Shown here one piece after another: positions 1 through 4,905 of a stretch of 7,263 nt of DNA (the first letter of the stretch is position 1; every line of letters starts with the position of its first letter). The translations under genes and the position numbers were made by a program. The notes beneath the pieces are model-generated. The model did not search any database. It had not been told where the DNA came from and saw nothing but the letters and a program-made list of their open reading frames with translations. Source of the DNA: Oscillospiraceae bacterium (GTDB lineage: Bacteria; Bacillota; Clostridia; Oscillospirales; Ruminococcaceae); contig JAFLUJ010000087.1 in assembly GCA_022511485.1 (NCBI GenBank), forward strand, positions 1 through 7,263. The letters are read 5' to 3'.

Positions 1-338
1 TGGCGGTTGCGGAAAGAATACCAACTAAGTACCGCGTGACAGACGAGAATACAAAATTCGCCATGAGAAAAGCTGCCCTGAGAGCTGCACCTCCCCAGAC
101 AGCAAATAAAAAGAAGCTGGGATTTCCTGTACCGATACGTGTATGGCTCAAGGAAGATAAATATTACGGCATAATAAAGGAGCAGTTTACCTCTCCTGCC
201 TCAGAGCATTTTTTTAATACCGAACTTCTCATAAAGCTCCTTGACGACCATATGGACGGCAAGGCGGACAACAGCCGGAAGATCTGGACGATATTTATTT
301 TCCTTGTATGGTATAAGGTTTATTTTCAGAACGCATAA
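1..338 (+). CDS. asnB: Asparagine synthase (glutamine-hydrolysing), C-terminal end, 5' truncated by the window
   Basis: The open frame enters at base 3 and ends at TAA 336-338, giving about 111 residues with no start in the window; the GTG at 36 is internal. The residues match the extreme C-terminus of the AsnB synthetase domain: IPTKYRVTDENTKFAMRKA, then KKKLGFPVPIRVWL, then DNSRKIWTIFIFLVWYKVYF. In this family the C-terminal domain makes an aspartyl-AMP intermediate from aspartate and ATP and attacks it with ammonia released from glutamine by the N-terminal domain, in the cytoplasm. The ATP-binding loop and the glutaminase domain lie upstream of the window. The gene converges on the AIM24-family gene and shares a terminator with it. 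The family call is firm. The exact paralogue (housekeeping AsnB or one for envelope amidation) cannot be told from this fragment. Confidence 0.9.
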   Translation, partial: AVAERIPTKYRVTDENTKFAMRKAALRAAPPQTANKKKLGFPVPIRVWLKEDKYYGIIKEQFTSPASEHFFNTELLIKLLDDHMDGKADNSRKIWTIFIFLVWYKVYFQNA

Positions 339-345
339 AAAAGAA

Positions 346-397
346 AAATGATTTAGTATACCGTCCCATAAAAAGGGATAAATATACTAAATCATTT
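346..397. terminator. Bidirectional terminator between the asparagine synthase and AIM24 genes
   Basis: A perfect 15-bp inverted repeat (346-360 with 383-397) encloses a small inner TCCC/GGGA stem (364-367 with 375-378). On the plus strand it is followed by GTTTTTC. On the minus strand it is followed by a T-rich run ending in TTTTTT. It begins 7 bp after the asparagine synthase stop and can also end the converging AIM24 transcript. The stem is A+T-rich, but length and flanking T-tracts on both sides make it convincing. Confidence 0.85.
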
Positions 398-464
398 GTT
401 TTTCTAACAGTTGAGCCCGAATATGCCCGCGTATGTTTCCCCGCTAAAGGCTCAGTCATGCAGC

Positions 465-1145
465 TTAGTTGCCTGTAGGTATGTAAGGTCGGATAGAACC
501 TGCAAGTGCAGAAACAGGCATTGTCTGGAGCCAAATATGACCAGGCCCGTTTACTCTTGTGTTGAAAAAACCTTCTCCGCCAAACAGTGCATTTCCGATA
601 CCTTTTACAGTTTCAATATCAATTGAGCAGGTAGCGTCCATAGCTGCAAGATAGCCAGTATCAACAAGTATAGACTCATTTGATGCGAGATCGTATTCTA
701 CCACACTGCCGTCAATTTCCAGGAAAGCCATCCCCTGACCACTGAGCTTCTGCATAATAAAGCCTTCACCGCCGAATAATCCCGCGCCGAACTTCTTCTG
801 GAAGAAGATGCTGAGATCGACTGATTCCTCTGACGCAAGGTAAGCGGATTTCTGTGCTACGATGGTTTTTGATGAGGAAATTTCGATAGGAAGAATATTT
901 CCCGGTACAGATGCTGCGAAAGCGATCTCGCCGATGCCGCCTACAGCGGTATATTTATTCTGGAAAATTGATTCACCGGAAAATGCTCTTGAAAGTGCTT
1001 TTCCTATTCCTCCGCCTGCGTTTGTGGACATCTGCATATTAGGAGACATCCAGGACATTCCGCCCTTCTGACAACAGATAGTTTCGTTTGCTTCCAATCT
1101 GCATACTACTACCGGAAATGGTGTACCTTTGATTTCGTACTGCAT
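465..1145 (-). CDS. AIM24 / TIGR00266 family protein
   Basis: A 226-aa protein of the AIM24 (DUF124, TIGR00266) family. Signature blocks are visible: MSWMSPNMQMSTNAGGGIGK near residues 30-49, ALSRAFSGES just after, LFGGEGFIMQKLSGQG in the middle, then LVDTGYLAAMD and near the end LFGGEGFFNTRVNGPGHIWLQTMP. These glycine-rich repeats belong to a beta-strand fold. There is no signal peptide or membrane segment, so it should be cytosolic. The biochemical role of bacterial members is not established; yeast Aim24 is mitochondrial, but that function should not be carried over. The start at 1145 is supported by AAGGGG (1155-1160) 9 nt upstream and by a consensus promoter. The length is normal for the family. 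It seems to be a single-gene unit ending at the bidirectional terminator. Confidence 0.9.
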   Translation of the reverse strand: MQYEIKGTPFPVVVCRLEANETICCQKGGMSWMSPNMQMSTNAGGGIGKALSRAFSGESIFQNKYTAVGGIGEIAFAASVPGNILPIEISSSKTIVAQKSAYLASEESVDLSIFFQKKFGAGLFGGEGFIMQKLSGQGMAFLEIDGSVVEYDLASNESILVDTGYLAAMDATCSIDIETVKGIGNALFGGEGFFNTRVNGPGHIWLQTMPVSALAGSIRPYIPTGN

Positions 1146-1192
1146 TTCGTATAACCCCTTTATAAATTCTTAAGGCATTGCTGCCGATATTT

Positions 1193-1221
1193 ATTATAAC
1201 AGTCCAGTCTAAAATTGTCAA
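1193..1221 (-). promoter_or_regulatory. SigA-type promoter of the AIM24-family gene
   Basis: On the minus strand TTGACA (1216-1221) and TATAAT (1193-1198) are separated by exactly 17 bp, a full consensus match. It lies about 50 bp upstream of the AIM24 start codon and points towards it. Confidence 0.85.
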
Positions 1222-1238
1222 TATCTTTTTAAGATATT
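1220..1238. repeat. Short inverted repeat at the AIM24 promoter -35 end
   Basis: AATATCTT (1220-1227) and AAGATATT (1231-1238) form a perfect 8-bp dyad with a 3-bp centre. It touches the -35 box of the AIM24 promoter and lies between the two divergent promoters. It could be a protein-binding site or just A+T-rich upstream DNA; nothing else in the sequence decides this. Confidence 0.4.
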
Positions 1239-1264
1239 TTAAACATTATTTTCCTCTGTCGTAC

Positions 1265-1293
1265 TTGACAATTACACCTGAAAGCTGTATAAT
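1265..1293 (+). promoter_or_regulatory. SigA-type promoter of the tRNA-Leu / tRNA-Ala unit
   Basis: TTGACA (1265-1270) and TATAAT (1288-1293) are 17 bp apart, again perfect consensus. The tRNA-Leu 5' end (1307) is 13 bp past the -10 box, so the leader is only a few nucleotides. No comparable promoter is seen before tRNA-Ala, so the two tRNAs are probably transcribed together. Confidence 0.85.
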
Positions 1294-1306
1294 TTAAATA
1301 TAATTA

Positions 1307-1390
1307 GCGGGTGTGGCGGAATTGGCAGACGCGCCAGACTTAGGATCTGGTGTCTCCGACGTGCAGGTTCAAGTCCTGTCACCCGCACCA
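1307..1390 (+). tRNA. tRNA-Leu, anticodon UAG
   Basis: The acceptor arms GCGGGTG (1307-1313) and CACCCGC (1380-1386) pair perfectly, followed by discriminator A and an encoded CCA (1388-1390). The anticodon stem CCAGA/TCTGG encloses loop CTTAGGA, giving anticodon TAG at 1341-1343, which reads CUN leucine codons. The long variable arm (class II tRNA) after the anticodon stem and the T-arm with TTCAAGT fit tRNA-Leu. It is complete, with its own consensus promoter. Confidence 0.95.
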
Positions 1391-1606
1391 GCGGGGAAGC
1401 CCCCGCAGGCAGACCGTTGCATACTCTTTCCGCAGAAGTTACACACGACACGGTTCTGATGATACTGTTACACCATTCTTTCCGAATAAAGCGGGGAAGC
1501 CCCCGCGGGCAGACCGTTGCATACTCTTTCTGTAGAAGTTACACACGACACGGTTCTGATGATACTGTTACACCGTTCTTTCCGAATAAAGCGGGGAAGC
1601 CCCCGC
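1391..1606. repeat. 100-bp tandem repeat between two tRNA genes (2.16 copies)
   Basis: Units run 1391-1490 and 1491-1590; a third copy keeps only its first 16 bp (1591-1606). The period is exactly 100 bp. The two full units differ at four positions (1407/1507, 1431/1531, 1433/1533, 1475/1575), all transitions. Each unit opens with GCGGGGAAGCCCCCGC, a 6-bp G+C hairpin with a 4-nt loop, and the first unit starts right after the tRNA-Leu CCA. No T-tract follows the hairpins, so they are not ordinary intrinsic terminators. Frames open across this stretch run through tRNA or have no ribosome binding site, so I call no protein here. The whole stretch between the two tRNAs is made of this repeat plus 10 bp. 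Confidence 0.9.
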
Positions 1607-1616
1607 GAACATATAT

Positions 1617-1692
1617 GGGGCATTAGCGCAGTTGGGAGCGCATCACACTGGCAGTGTGGGGGTCAGGGGTTCAAATCCCCTATGCTCCACCA
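1617..1692 (+). tRNA. tRNA-Ala, anticodon GGC
   Basis: The acceptor arms GGGGCAT (1617-1623) and ATGCTCC (1682-1688) pair with one G-U wobble, followed by A and encoded CCA (1690-1692). The anticodon stem TCACA/TGTGG encloses loop CTGGCAG, giving anticodon GGC at 1650-1652, which reads GCC and GCU alanine codons. The T-arm is AGGGG TTCAAAT CCCCT. The gene is complete even though the mobile element begins at its 3' end, as expected when integration rebuilds the tRNA tail. Confidence 0.95.
1665..1692 (+). other. Predicted attachment site (attL core) in the tRNA-Ala 3' end
   Basis: The T-arm and acceptor end of tRNA-Ala directly face the integrase gene. Tyrosine integrases of this kind commonly recombine at tRNA 3' ends, and the core repeat usually covers the T-arm to CCA. 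The extent is inferred; only the matching direct repeat at the other end of the element would define it. Confidence 0.55.
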
Positions 1693-1696
1693 ATAG

Positions 1697-1738
1697 AAAA
1701 CGCTGAAATTACGCAGGTTTGCGGGGTTTTGGCGTTTT
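1697..1738 (+). terminator. Possible terminator after tRNA-Ala
   Basis: AAAACGC (1697-1703) pairs with GCGTTTT (1732-1738), with a small inner CGC/GCG stem (1712-1714 with 1721-1723), and T-rich sequence follows. It lies 5 bp after the tRNA and could end the tRNA transcript. The long loop makes this only moderately likely, and it lies on element DNA, so the native terminator may have been displaced. Confidence 0.4.
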
Positions 1739-1810
1739 TGGCTTTTCTATGTGGCGGACGGCTTTGTGCGCTGTTTGTGCGCCATTGATTATTTTTTACC
1801 CTGAGATCAT

Positions 1811-1851
1811 AAAAATTCAAGCGGATAGTTCCGGAAAGGAATTACCCGCTT
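1811..1851 (-). terminator. Intrinsic terminator of the integrase transcript
   Basis: On the minus strand a 9-bp stem with one G-U pair (1843-1851 with 1819-1827) is topped by a TTCC/GGAA stem with a 5-nt loop and followed by GAATTTTT. The left arm includes the last integrase codons and its TAA stop (1842-1844), so gene end and terminator overlap. On the plus strand it is followed by TTTGCGCTTTT, so it may also block tRNA read-through into the integrase. Confidence 0.75.
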
Positions 1852-3068
1852 TTTGCGCTTTTGGGGATAGTCAGCAGATTTTCAAGAGAGTTGACTGCTT
1901 CAATGTCAGCTTGTTCTACCAGATGCAGATATTTGTTTGTAGTAGTGAGGTCAGCGTGTCCGAGCCGTCCTTGTACTGTTTTCAGATCGGTGCCGTTATA
2001 TAACAGCAATGTTGCTGAGGTATGCCGTAAGCTGTGAAATTTCCTGTGTTCTATATTGTGCCGCTTTAGGAATTTTGCAAACTGCTTTGACGGTGTTTTT
2101 GGGTACATCATAGAGCCGTCCCAGCTTGTAAATACCCAGTTTTCGCCCTTCCATTGGCTTCCGAGCTGTTGAGCTTCTCTTATATGCTGTTTTTTCAGCT
2201 CTTTAAGCAGTTCAATACATGAGGAATTAAGTGCAACCGTTCTTTCTTTATCACTTTTCGGGGCTTTGGTCTTGACCTGCTCTCCCTTAAGCTTATATGC
2301 GGATCGGCTTATAGTGAGCTTGTTATTGAAAAAGTCTATATCGGAAAACTTTAAGCCGACTAATTCTCCTTGCCTTGCTCCTGTGAATATTGCAAGCTGT
2401 ACAAGGGTCTGGAATTGTAACGGTTCGTCTTTCAGGCAATTCAGGATATATGCCGCCTCCTGCTTTGTGAAGATCTGTATTTCCGGCTGTATATGCTTTG
2501 GGAGAGTAAGACGGCGTGTATCTGCAGGATTGGAAGAAATATACCCCAGCTTATAAGAAAACGTCAGCATAGACTGCAGCACCGCTAATTTACGCTTGAC
2601 CGTTGCAGGGGAGGCTGTACGCCCGTCCGGATATGGCTTACCGCTGCTGTTGAGTATGGGAACGGTGGAAAGCATTTTTACAAACTCCTGAACGTGTACG
2701 GGCTTCAATTCAGCGATCTTGTGATGTCCGAGAGCGGGTAATATAACAGTATCGGCAATACTCCTGTAATAGCTGTAAGTGGTCGGACTCAGCTTGCCTT
2801 TCATTGCCTCAAAGTACTGCTCCGATATATCGGAAAGACGGAGATTTCCCGCTGCGCCGGTCATACCGTTTTTGCATTGTTCCTCAAACTGTACCGCCTG
2901 ACGGTTCAGCTCCTTTTCAATCTGCCTTGCAGTCATACCGGGAGCGGGTTTATAGCTCATTGTATAAGGTTTCAGGCGTTTACCCGCTCCATCGTAACCG
3001 TGATATATCCGTATCGTGTAGGAGGTTATAACGCCGTCTTTATTCTTTCGGGGGGTTATGTTTGCCAT
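1842..3068 (-). CDS. int: Tyrosine site-specific integrase of the element
   Basis: A phage/ICE-type tyrosine recombinase of 408 aa (410 if begun at 3074). Counting from the longer form, residues 1-60 form an N-terminal arm-binding region (SYTIRIYHGYDGAGKR), about 80-180 the SAM-like core-binding domain, and 195-390 the catalytic domain. The active-site set is complete: R234 (TGARQGEL), the strand lysine probably K273 (KAPKSDKERT), H347 and R350 (HSLRHT), H373 (LGHAD) and nucleophile Y382 (NKYLHL). It should catalyse integration and, with the Xis-like protein, excision. I prefer the start at 3068 because AGGTGA (3075-3080) is 6 nt from it but abuts the ATG at 3074. The gene overlaps the end of the XRE regulator gene by about 30 bp, which suggests a shared transcript and translational coupling. 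It faces the tRNA-Ala 3' end, its likely target. Confidence 0.95.
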   Translation of the reverse strand: MANITPRKNKDGVITSYTIRIYHGYDGAGKRLKPYTMSYKPAPGMTARQIEKELNRQAVQFEEQCKNGMTGAAGNLRLSDISEQYFEAMKGKLSPTTYSYYRSIADTVILPALGHHKIAELKPVHVQEFVKMLSTVPILNSSGKPYPDGRTASPATVKRKLAVLQSMLTFSYKLGYISSNPADTRRLTLPKHIQPEIQIFTKQEAAYILNCLKDEPLQFQTLVQLAIFTGARQGELVGLKFSDIDFFNNKLTISRSAYKLKGEQVKTKAPKSDKERTVALNSSCIELLKELKKQHIREAQQLGSQWKGENWVFTSWDGSMMYPKTPSKQFAKFLKRHNIEHRKFHSLRHTSATLLLYNGTDLKTVQGRLGHADLTTTNKYLHLVEQADIEAVNSLENLLTIPKSAKSG

Positions 3069-3804
3069 TGTCATTCACCTGCTCTCTTTGTTCTTGTTCA
3101 AAGGAATTTGCTATTACGTTAATGTCAAATTCTTTCGTCATAATTTTTTCTAATACTGTATATTCTCTTGCATCAAACAAATTTAATAATTTTTCAAAAA
3201 ATTTCGTTGACTTATATCTTATAACATCGCAAGTGTCATCTAATTGGAAATATTCCTTTTCTACGGCTTTATATTCTTGATAAGGATATTTCTTTTCAAT
3301 TTCTTCAAAACTCCAATCAGTTTCCAGTAAAAACTGTATCTTATTAAAAGTTTTTATGTTATCGTTTTTCAGACTGCAAGATAGTTCACTTATTTTTTGC
3401 AATTCTGATATATATGTGCAAATATTCATAAATTCATCGGAACTTAAAATTTTATTTAGTATTTTAGGAGTTTTATTTTCATCTCCAAACATTATTTCCC
3501 AATTCTTCATTTGCGTAATCAAAAGTCTAACCGTTATTTCATCTAATCCAGTAACATTACAAGCATTTGTTATATCAGGATTAGTTGAGGGATTTTCATT
3601 CAATCCGAGAATATAATCAGATGAAACCTTAAGAAACTCTGATATTTTTATAATTTGCTCTGCATTTGGGACACGTTTACCACTACAAAAATAGGATATT
3701 GTATTATCCGGGACACCTAAATGTGCAGCTAAATCCTTTTGCTTTTTATTTGCAAAAGCCAATGCCGAATTAATTCGAGTACCAATTATCTTCCTGTTAT
3801 CCAT
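3040..3804 (-). CDS. XRE/Cro-CI type transcriptional regulator of the element
   Basis: A 254-aa protein with an N-terminal helix-turn-helix (residues about 5-66): KKQKDLAAHLGVPDNTISYFCSGKRVPNAEQIIKISEFLKVSSDYILGL. A VTGLDEITVRLL segment follows near residue 83, a motif I associate with clostridial XRE regulators. The rest is charged, mostly helical and not recognised; there is no LexA/CI-type S24 protease domain or zinc-metalloprotease motif, so the induction route is unknown. The start is supported by AGGAG 10 nt upstream. It is probably the repressor controlling the switch region to its right, and it is co-transcribed with the integrase, whose start it overlaps. Its coding DNA is visibly richer in A+T than that of the integrase and the operon genes, which may point to a separate origin. 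Confidence 0.85.
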   Translation of the reverse strand: MDNRKIIGTRINSALAFANKKQKDLAAHLGVPDNTISYFCSGKRVPNAEQIIKISEFLKVSSDYILGLNENPSTNPDITNACNVTGLDEITVRLLITQMKNWEIMFGDENKTPKILNKILSSDEFMNICTYISELQKISELSCSLKNDNIKTFNKIQFLLETDWSFEEIEKKYPYQEYKAVEKEYFQLDDTCDVIRYKSTKFFEKLLNLFDAREYTVLEKIMTKEFDINVIANSFEQEQREQVNDNGKHNPPKE

Positions 3805-3830
3805 AATTATAAATCTCCTAATAACATAGC

Positions 3831-3866
3831 GAAAATGATATGTTCAAAAATAAAAATATCATTTTC
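3831..3866. promoter_or_regulatory. Operator-like dyad O0
   Basis: A perfect 11-bp inverted repeat, GAAAATGATAT (3831-3841) and ATATCATTTTC (3856-3866), with a 14-bp spacer. It ends 2 bp before the -35 box of the forward promoter and lies in the leader of the regulator mRNA. Its right arm matches the right arm of O1 at 8 of 11 positions, so it may be a diverged operator for the same regulator. In RNA it could also fold as a hairpin ahead of the regulator ribosome binding site. Confidence 0.6.
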
Positions 3867-3868
3867 TC

Positions 3869-3898
3869 TTGACAATAACAATATTGCTATATTATAAT
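3869..3898 (+). promoter_or_regulatory. Forward promoter of the HTH/xis/replication operon
   Basis: TTGACA (3869-3874) and TATAAT (3893-3898) are separated by 18 bp. Transcription would start near 3905 and give a leader of roughly 85 nt before the first gene. The -10 box lies in the spacer of dyad O1, and one O1 half-site falls between the -35 and -10 boxes, as expected for a repressed promoter. Confidence 0.8.
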
Positions 3899-3911
3899 AT
3901 AAACATAGCAA
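3884..3911. promoter_or_regulatory. Operator-like dyad O1 over the forward promoter
   Basis: Half-sites TTGCTAT (3884-3890) and ATAGCAA (3905-3911) flank a 14-bp spacer; the symmetry extends to 10 bp per arm. Half-site centres are 21 bp apart, two helical turns. It covers the -10 box of the forward promoter. It is probably bound by the element's XRE regulator or by the small HTH protein. Confidence 0.7.
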
Positions 3912-3919
3912 TATCGTTG

Positions 3920-3947
3920 TTGCTATCCTATATGTAAATCATAGCAT
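3920..3947. promoter_or_regulatory. Operator-like dyad O2 over the reverse promoter
   Basis: Half-sites TTGCTAT (3920-3926) and ATAGCAT (3941-3947) again flank a 14-bp spacer with centres 21 bp apart. Its right half overlaps the -10 box of the reverse promoter. The centres of O1 and O2 are 36 bp apart. Confidence 0.65.
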
Positions 3948-3966
3948 AGTTGATATTGAATGTCAA
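3938..3966 (-). promoter_or_regulatory. Reverse promoter of the regulator-integrase unit
   Basis: On the minus strand TTGACA (3961-3966) and TATGAT (3938-3943) are 17 bp apart. Transcription would start near 3931, so it faces the forward promoter and the two transcripts overlap. The leader to the regulator start (3804) is about 125 nt. A second TATAAT on this strand (3891-3896) lacks a good -35 box and is less likely. Confidence 0.7.
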
Positions 3967-3991
3967 CAATAATTTTTCAAGGAGGTAAAAT

Positions 3992-4186
3992 ATGTTAGGA
4001 AACGAAGTTAAGGATTTTATTAAATCAAACGGTCTGAAGTGTTGGCAGGTTGCAGACGAATGGGGAATGACTGACGGTAATTTTTCCCGAAAGCTCCGGA
4101 AGCCTTTTAATGAAAGTGATACCCAAAGGCTGTACGAAACTGTTAAAAAGCTTACAGAACAACAGAACGGAGGTACATCAGTATGA
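3992..4186 (+). CDS. Small helix-turn-helix protein (Cro-like)
   Basis: A 64-aa protein, first gene of the plus-strand operon. Residues about 4-40 (VKDFIKSNGLKCWQVADEWG and then MTDGNFSRKLRK) look like a compact helix-turn-helix of the type common in clostridial mobile elements, with a basic recognition segment. The position opposite the XRE repressor suggests a Cro-like counter-regulator acting on the same operators; that is inference from place, not from a recognised family. AAGGAGG (3979-3985) sits 6 nt before the ATG, a very strong site. The stop overlaps the next gene's ATG by 4 bp (ATGA), so the two are translationally coupled. Confidence 0.8.
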   Translation: MLGNEVKDFIKSNGLKCWQVADEWGMTDGNFSRKLRKPFNESDTQRLYETVKKLTEQQNGGTSV

Positions 4187-4473
4187 GCAATCCAGCATTT
4201 GCAGTCGACTGCAAGCCTGAAATTAAGCGGAGCAGGTCAATTCCACGCATGGAGACCATAAAGAACACCGCCAAACTGTTCGGACTTCCTGAACATCTGG
4301 TGCGTCAGAAAGTACTAAGCGGTGAAGTTGTTGCGATCAGTGCGGGACGACGGTATTTGGTCAATGTGGACAAGTTTGCCGAATATCTGAATAGTAATAC
4401 CATTTCCACATCCGCAGATCAGGAAGAAAGCACCGAGTATACGGCTATTCGACCTATTCCTGTCAAACTGTAA
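4183..4473 (+). CDS. Excisionase (Xis)-like DNA-binding protein
   Basis: A 96-aa protein. Residues about 22-68 (METIKNTAKLFGLPEHLVRQ, then VLSGEVVAISAGRRYLVNVDKFAEYLN) fit the winged-helix excisionase/MerR-like fold: an NTAKLFGLPEHLVRQ helix pair, then a short wing with GRRYLV and a conserved DKF..YL tail. Such proteins bend DNA at att sites and turn the integrase towards excision. GGAGG (4169-4173) lies 9 nt upstream, and the start overlaps the preceding stop as ATGA. The C-terminal 25 residues are polar and not recognised. It is transcribed away from the integrase, so excision would follow induction of the forward promoter. It could instead be a regulator of the same fold. Confidence 0.75.
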   Translation: MSNPAFAVDCKPEIKRSRSIPRMETIKNTAKLFGLPEHLVRQKVLSGEVVAISAGRRYLVNVDKFAEYLNSNTISTSADQEESTEYTAIRPIPVKL

Positions 4474-4485
4474 GGGGGTGTTATT

Positions 4486-4905
4486 ATGGCAGGTCACAAA
4501 CCACGCAGTGTAACCATCTTGTGTAAATTCCGAGTGCTTTTAGATTATTTGTCCGATGAAGATGTTGGACAGCTTTTCAAAGCATTACTTGAATTTGGTG
4601 CAAATGGGAAAAGACCAGACTTTGCGGATGAGCGCACTTCGCTTGGACTGGTTTTTGGTGCTATTTCTAATCAGATTGCGCATGATACGGCAAAGTATGA
4701 GAAAAAATGCCGCCAGAACTCCGAAAATGCTAAATGCAAGGGAAAAAATGCAGCTTCAAAAGAAGAGACCGCTTGCAATGGTAAACGACCGCAAGCGAAC
4801 GCTAACGACCGCTTGCAGTCGCAAACAATGGAAAACGGAACAGAGGCAGTACAGTCCGGTGAAAGTTCTCCTAAGTCAAAACCGGTTTATGTACGGAGCG
4901 TATAA
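4486..4905 (+). CDS. DUF6291-type phage/element replication protein, N-terminal part (frame breaks before the C-terminal module)
   Basis: A 139-aa product. Residues about 8-75 (LCKFRVLLDYLSDEDVGQLF, KALLEFGANGKRPDF, then AISNQIAHDTAKYEKKC) match the DUF6291-type domain found ahead of DnaC-like genes in Firmicutes phages and elements, where it is thought to act as a replication initiator or replisome organizer. From about 76 onwards the chain is a polar linker (QNSENAKCKGKNAASKEE and on) that ends abruptly at VYVRSV. The module normally expected next (YGAYKHVKLTEEQ...NLTIRNWARRD) is present just downstream in the +1 frame. So this is probably the front half of a split gene. The linker DNA holds three 20-bp repeats (4767-4826). 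AAGGGGGTG (4472-4480) supports the start. Domain name recalled from family knowledge; role inferred. Confidence 0.75.
   Translation: MAGHKPRSVTILCKFRVLLDYLSDEDVGQLFKALLEFGANGKRPDFADERTSLGLVFGAISNQIAHDTAKYEKKCRQNSENAKCKGKNAASKEETACNGKRPQANANDRLQSQTMENGTEAVQSGESSPKSKPVYVRSV
4767..4826. repeat. Three 20-bp iteron-like direct repeats inside the replication gene (candidate origin)
   Basis: Units start at 4767, 4787 and 4807, each opening with GACCGC and ending in AAC. Twelve of 20 positions are identical in all three; units 1 and 3 agree at 17 of 20. Since 20 is not a multiple of three, the units are read in different frames and encode unlike peptides, so the repetition is at DNA level. The middle unit has GCAAGC where the others have GCTTGC, giving 7-bp inverted repeats (4770-4776, 4791-4797, 4810-4816). 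A-tracts stand to the left. Placement in an initiator-gene linker recalls the lambda origin in gene O. Confidence 0.6.

Noticed and set aside
36..338. Separate 100-aa gene starting at GTG 36
   Set aside because: The same frame is open to the left edge and encodes conserved asparagine synthase residues there, so it is the tail of a truncated gene.
405..464. Inverted repeat TGAGCC/GGCTCA (412-417 and 449-454) after the AIM24 stop
   Set aside because: Only 6 bp with a 31-bp spacer and no T-tract. The 15-bp hairpin next to it already explains termination.
1391..1606. CRISPR-like array
   Set aside because: The whole 100-bp unit is conserved, with no variable spacers, only two full copies, and no cas genes.
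1350..1626. Two overlapping plus-strand open frames across the tRNA spacer
   Set aside because: They run through tRNA-Leu or tRNA-Ala sequence, repeat with the 100-bp unit only because the DNA repeats, and have no ribosome binding site.
3069..3074. Integrase start at the ATG ending at 3074
   Set aside because: The AGGTGA site abuts this ATG with no spacing; the ATG two codons later (3068) has 6-nt spacing. The difference is only two residues.
3062..3616. Plus-strand open frames opposite the XRE regulator
   Set aside because: They are hydrophobic shadows of A+T-rich antisense DNA, without ribosome binding sites or a recognisable domain, while the minus strand encodes a clear HTH protein.
4556..4888. 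Separate gene starting at 4556 in the second plus-strand frame
   Set aside because: The part before 4889 overlaps the DUF6291 frame, looks like an out-of-frame reading (rich in R, K and M), and has no ribosome binding site. Only the part after 4889 looks like real protein.
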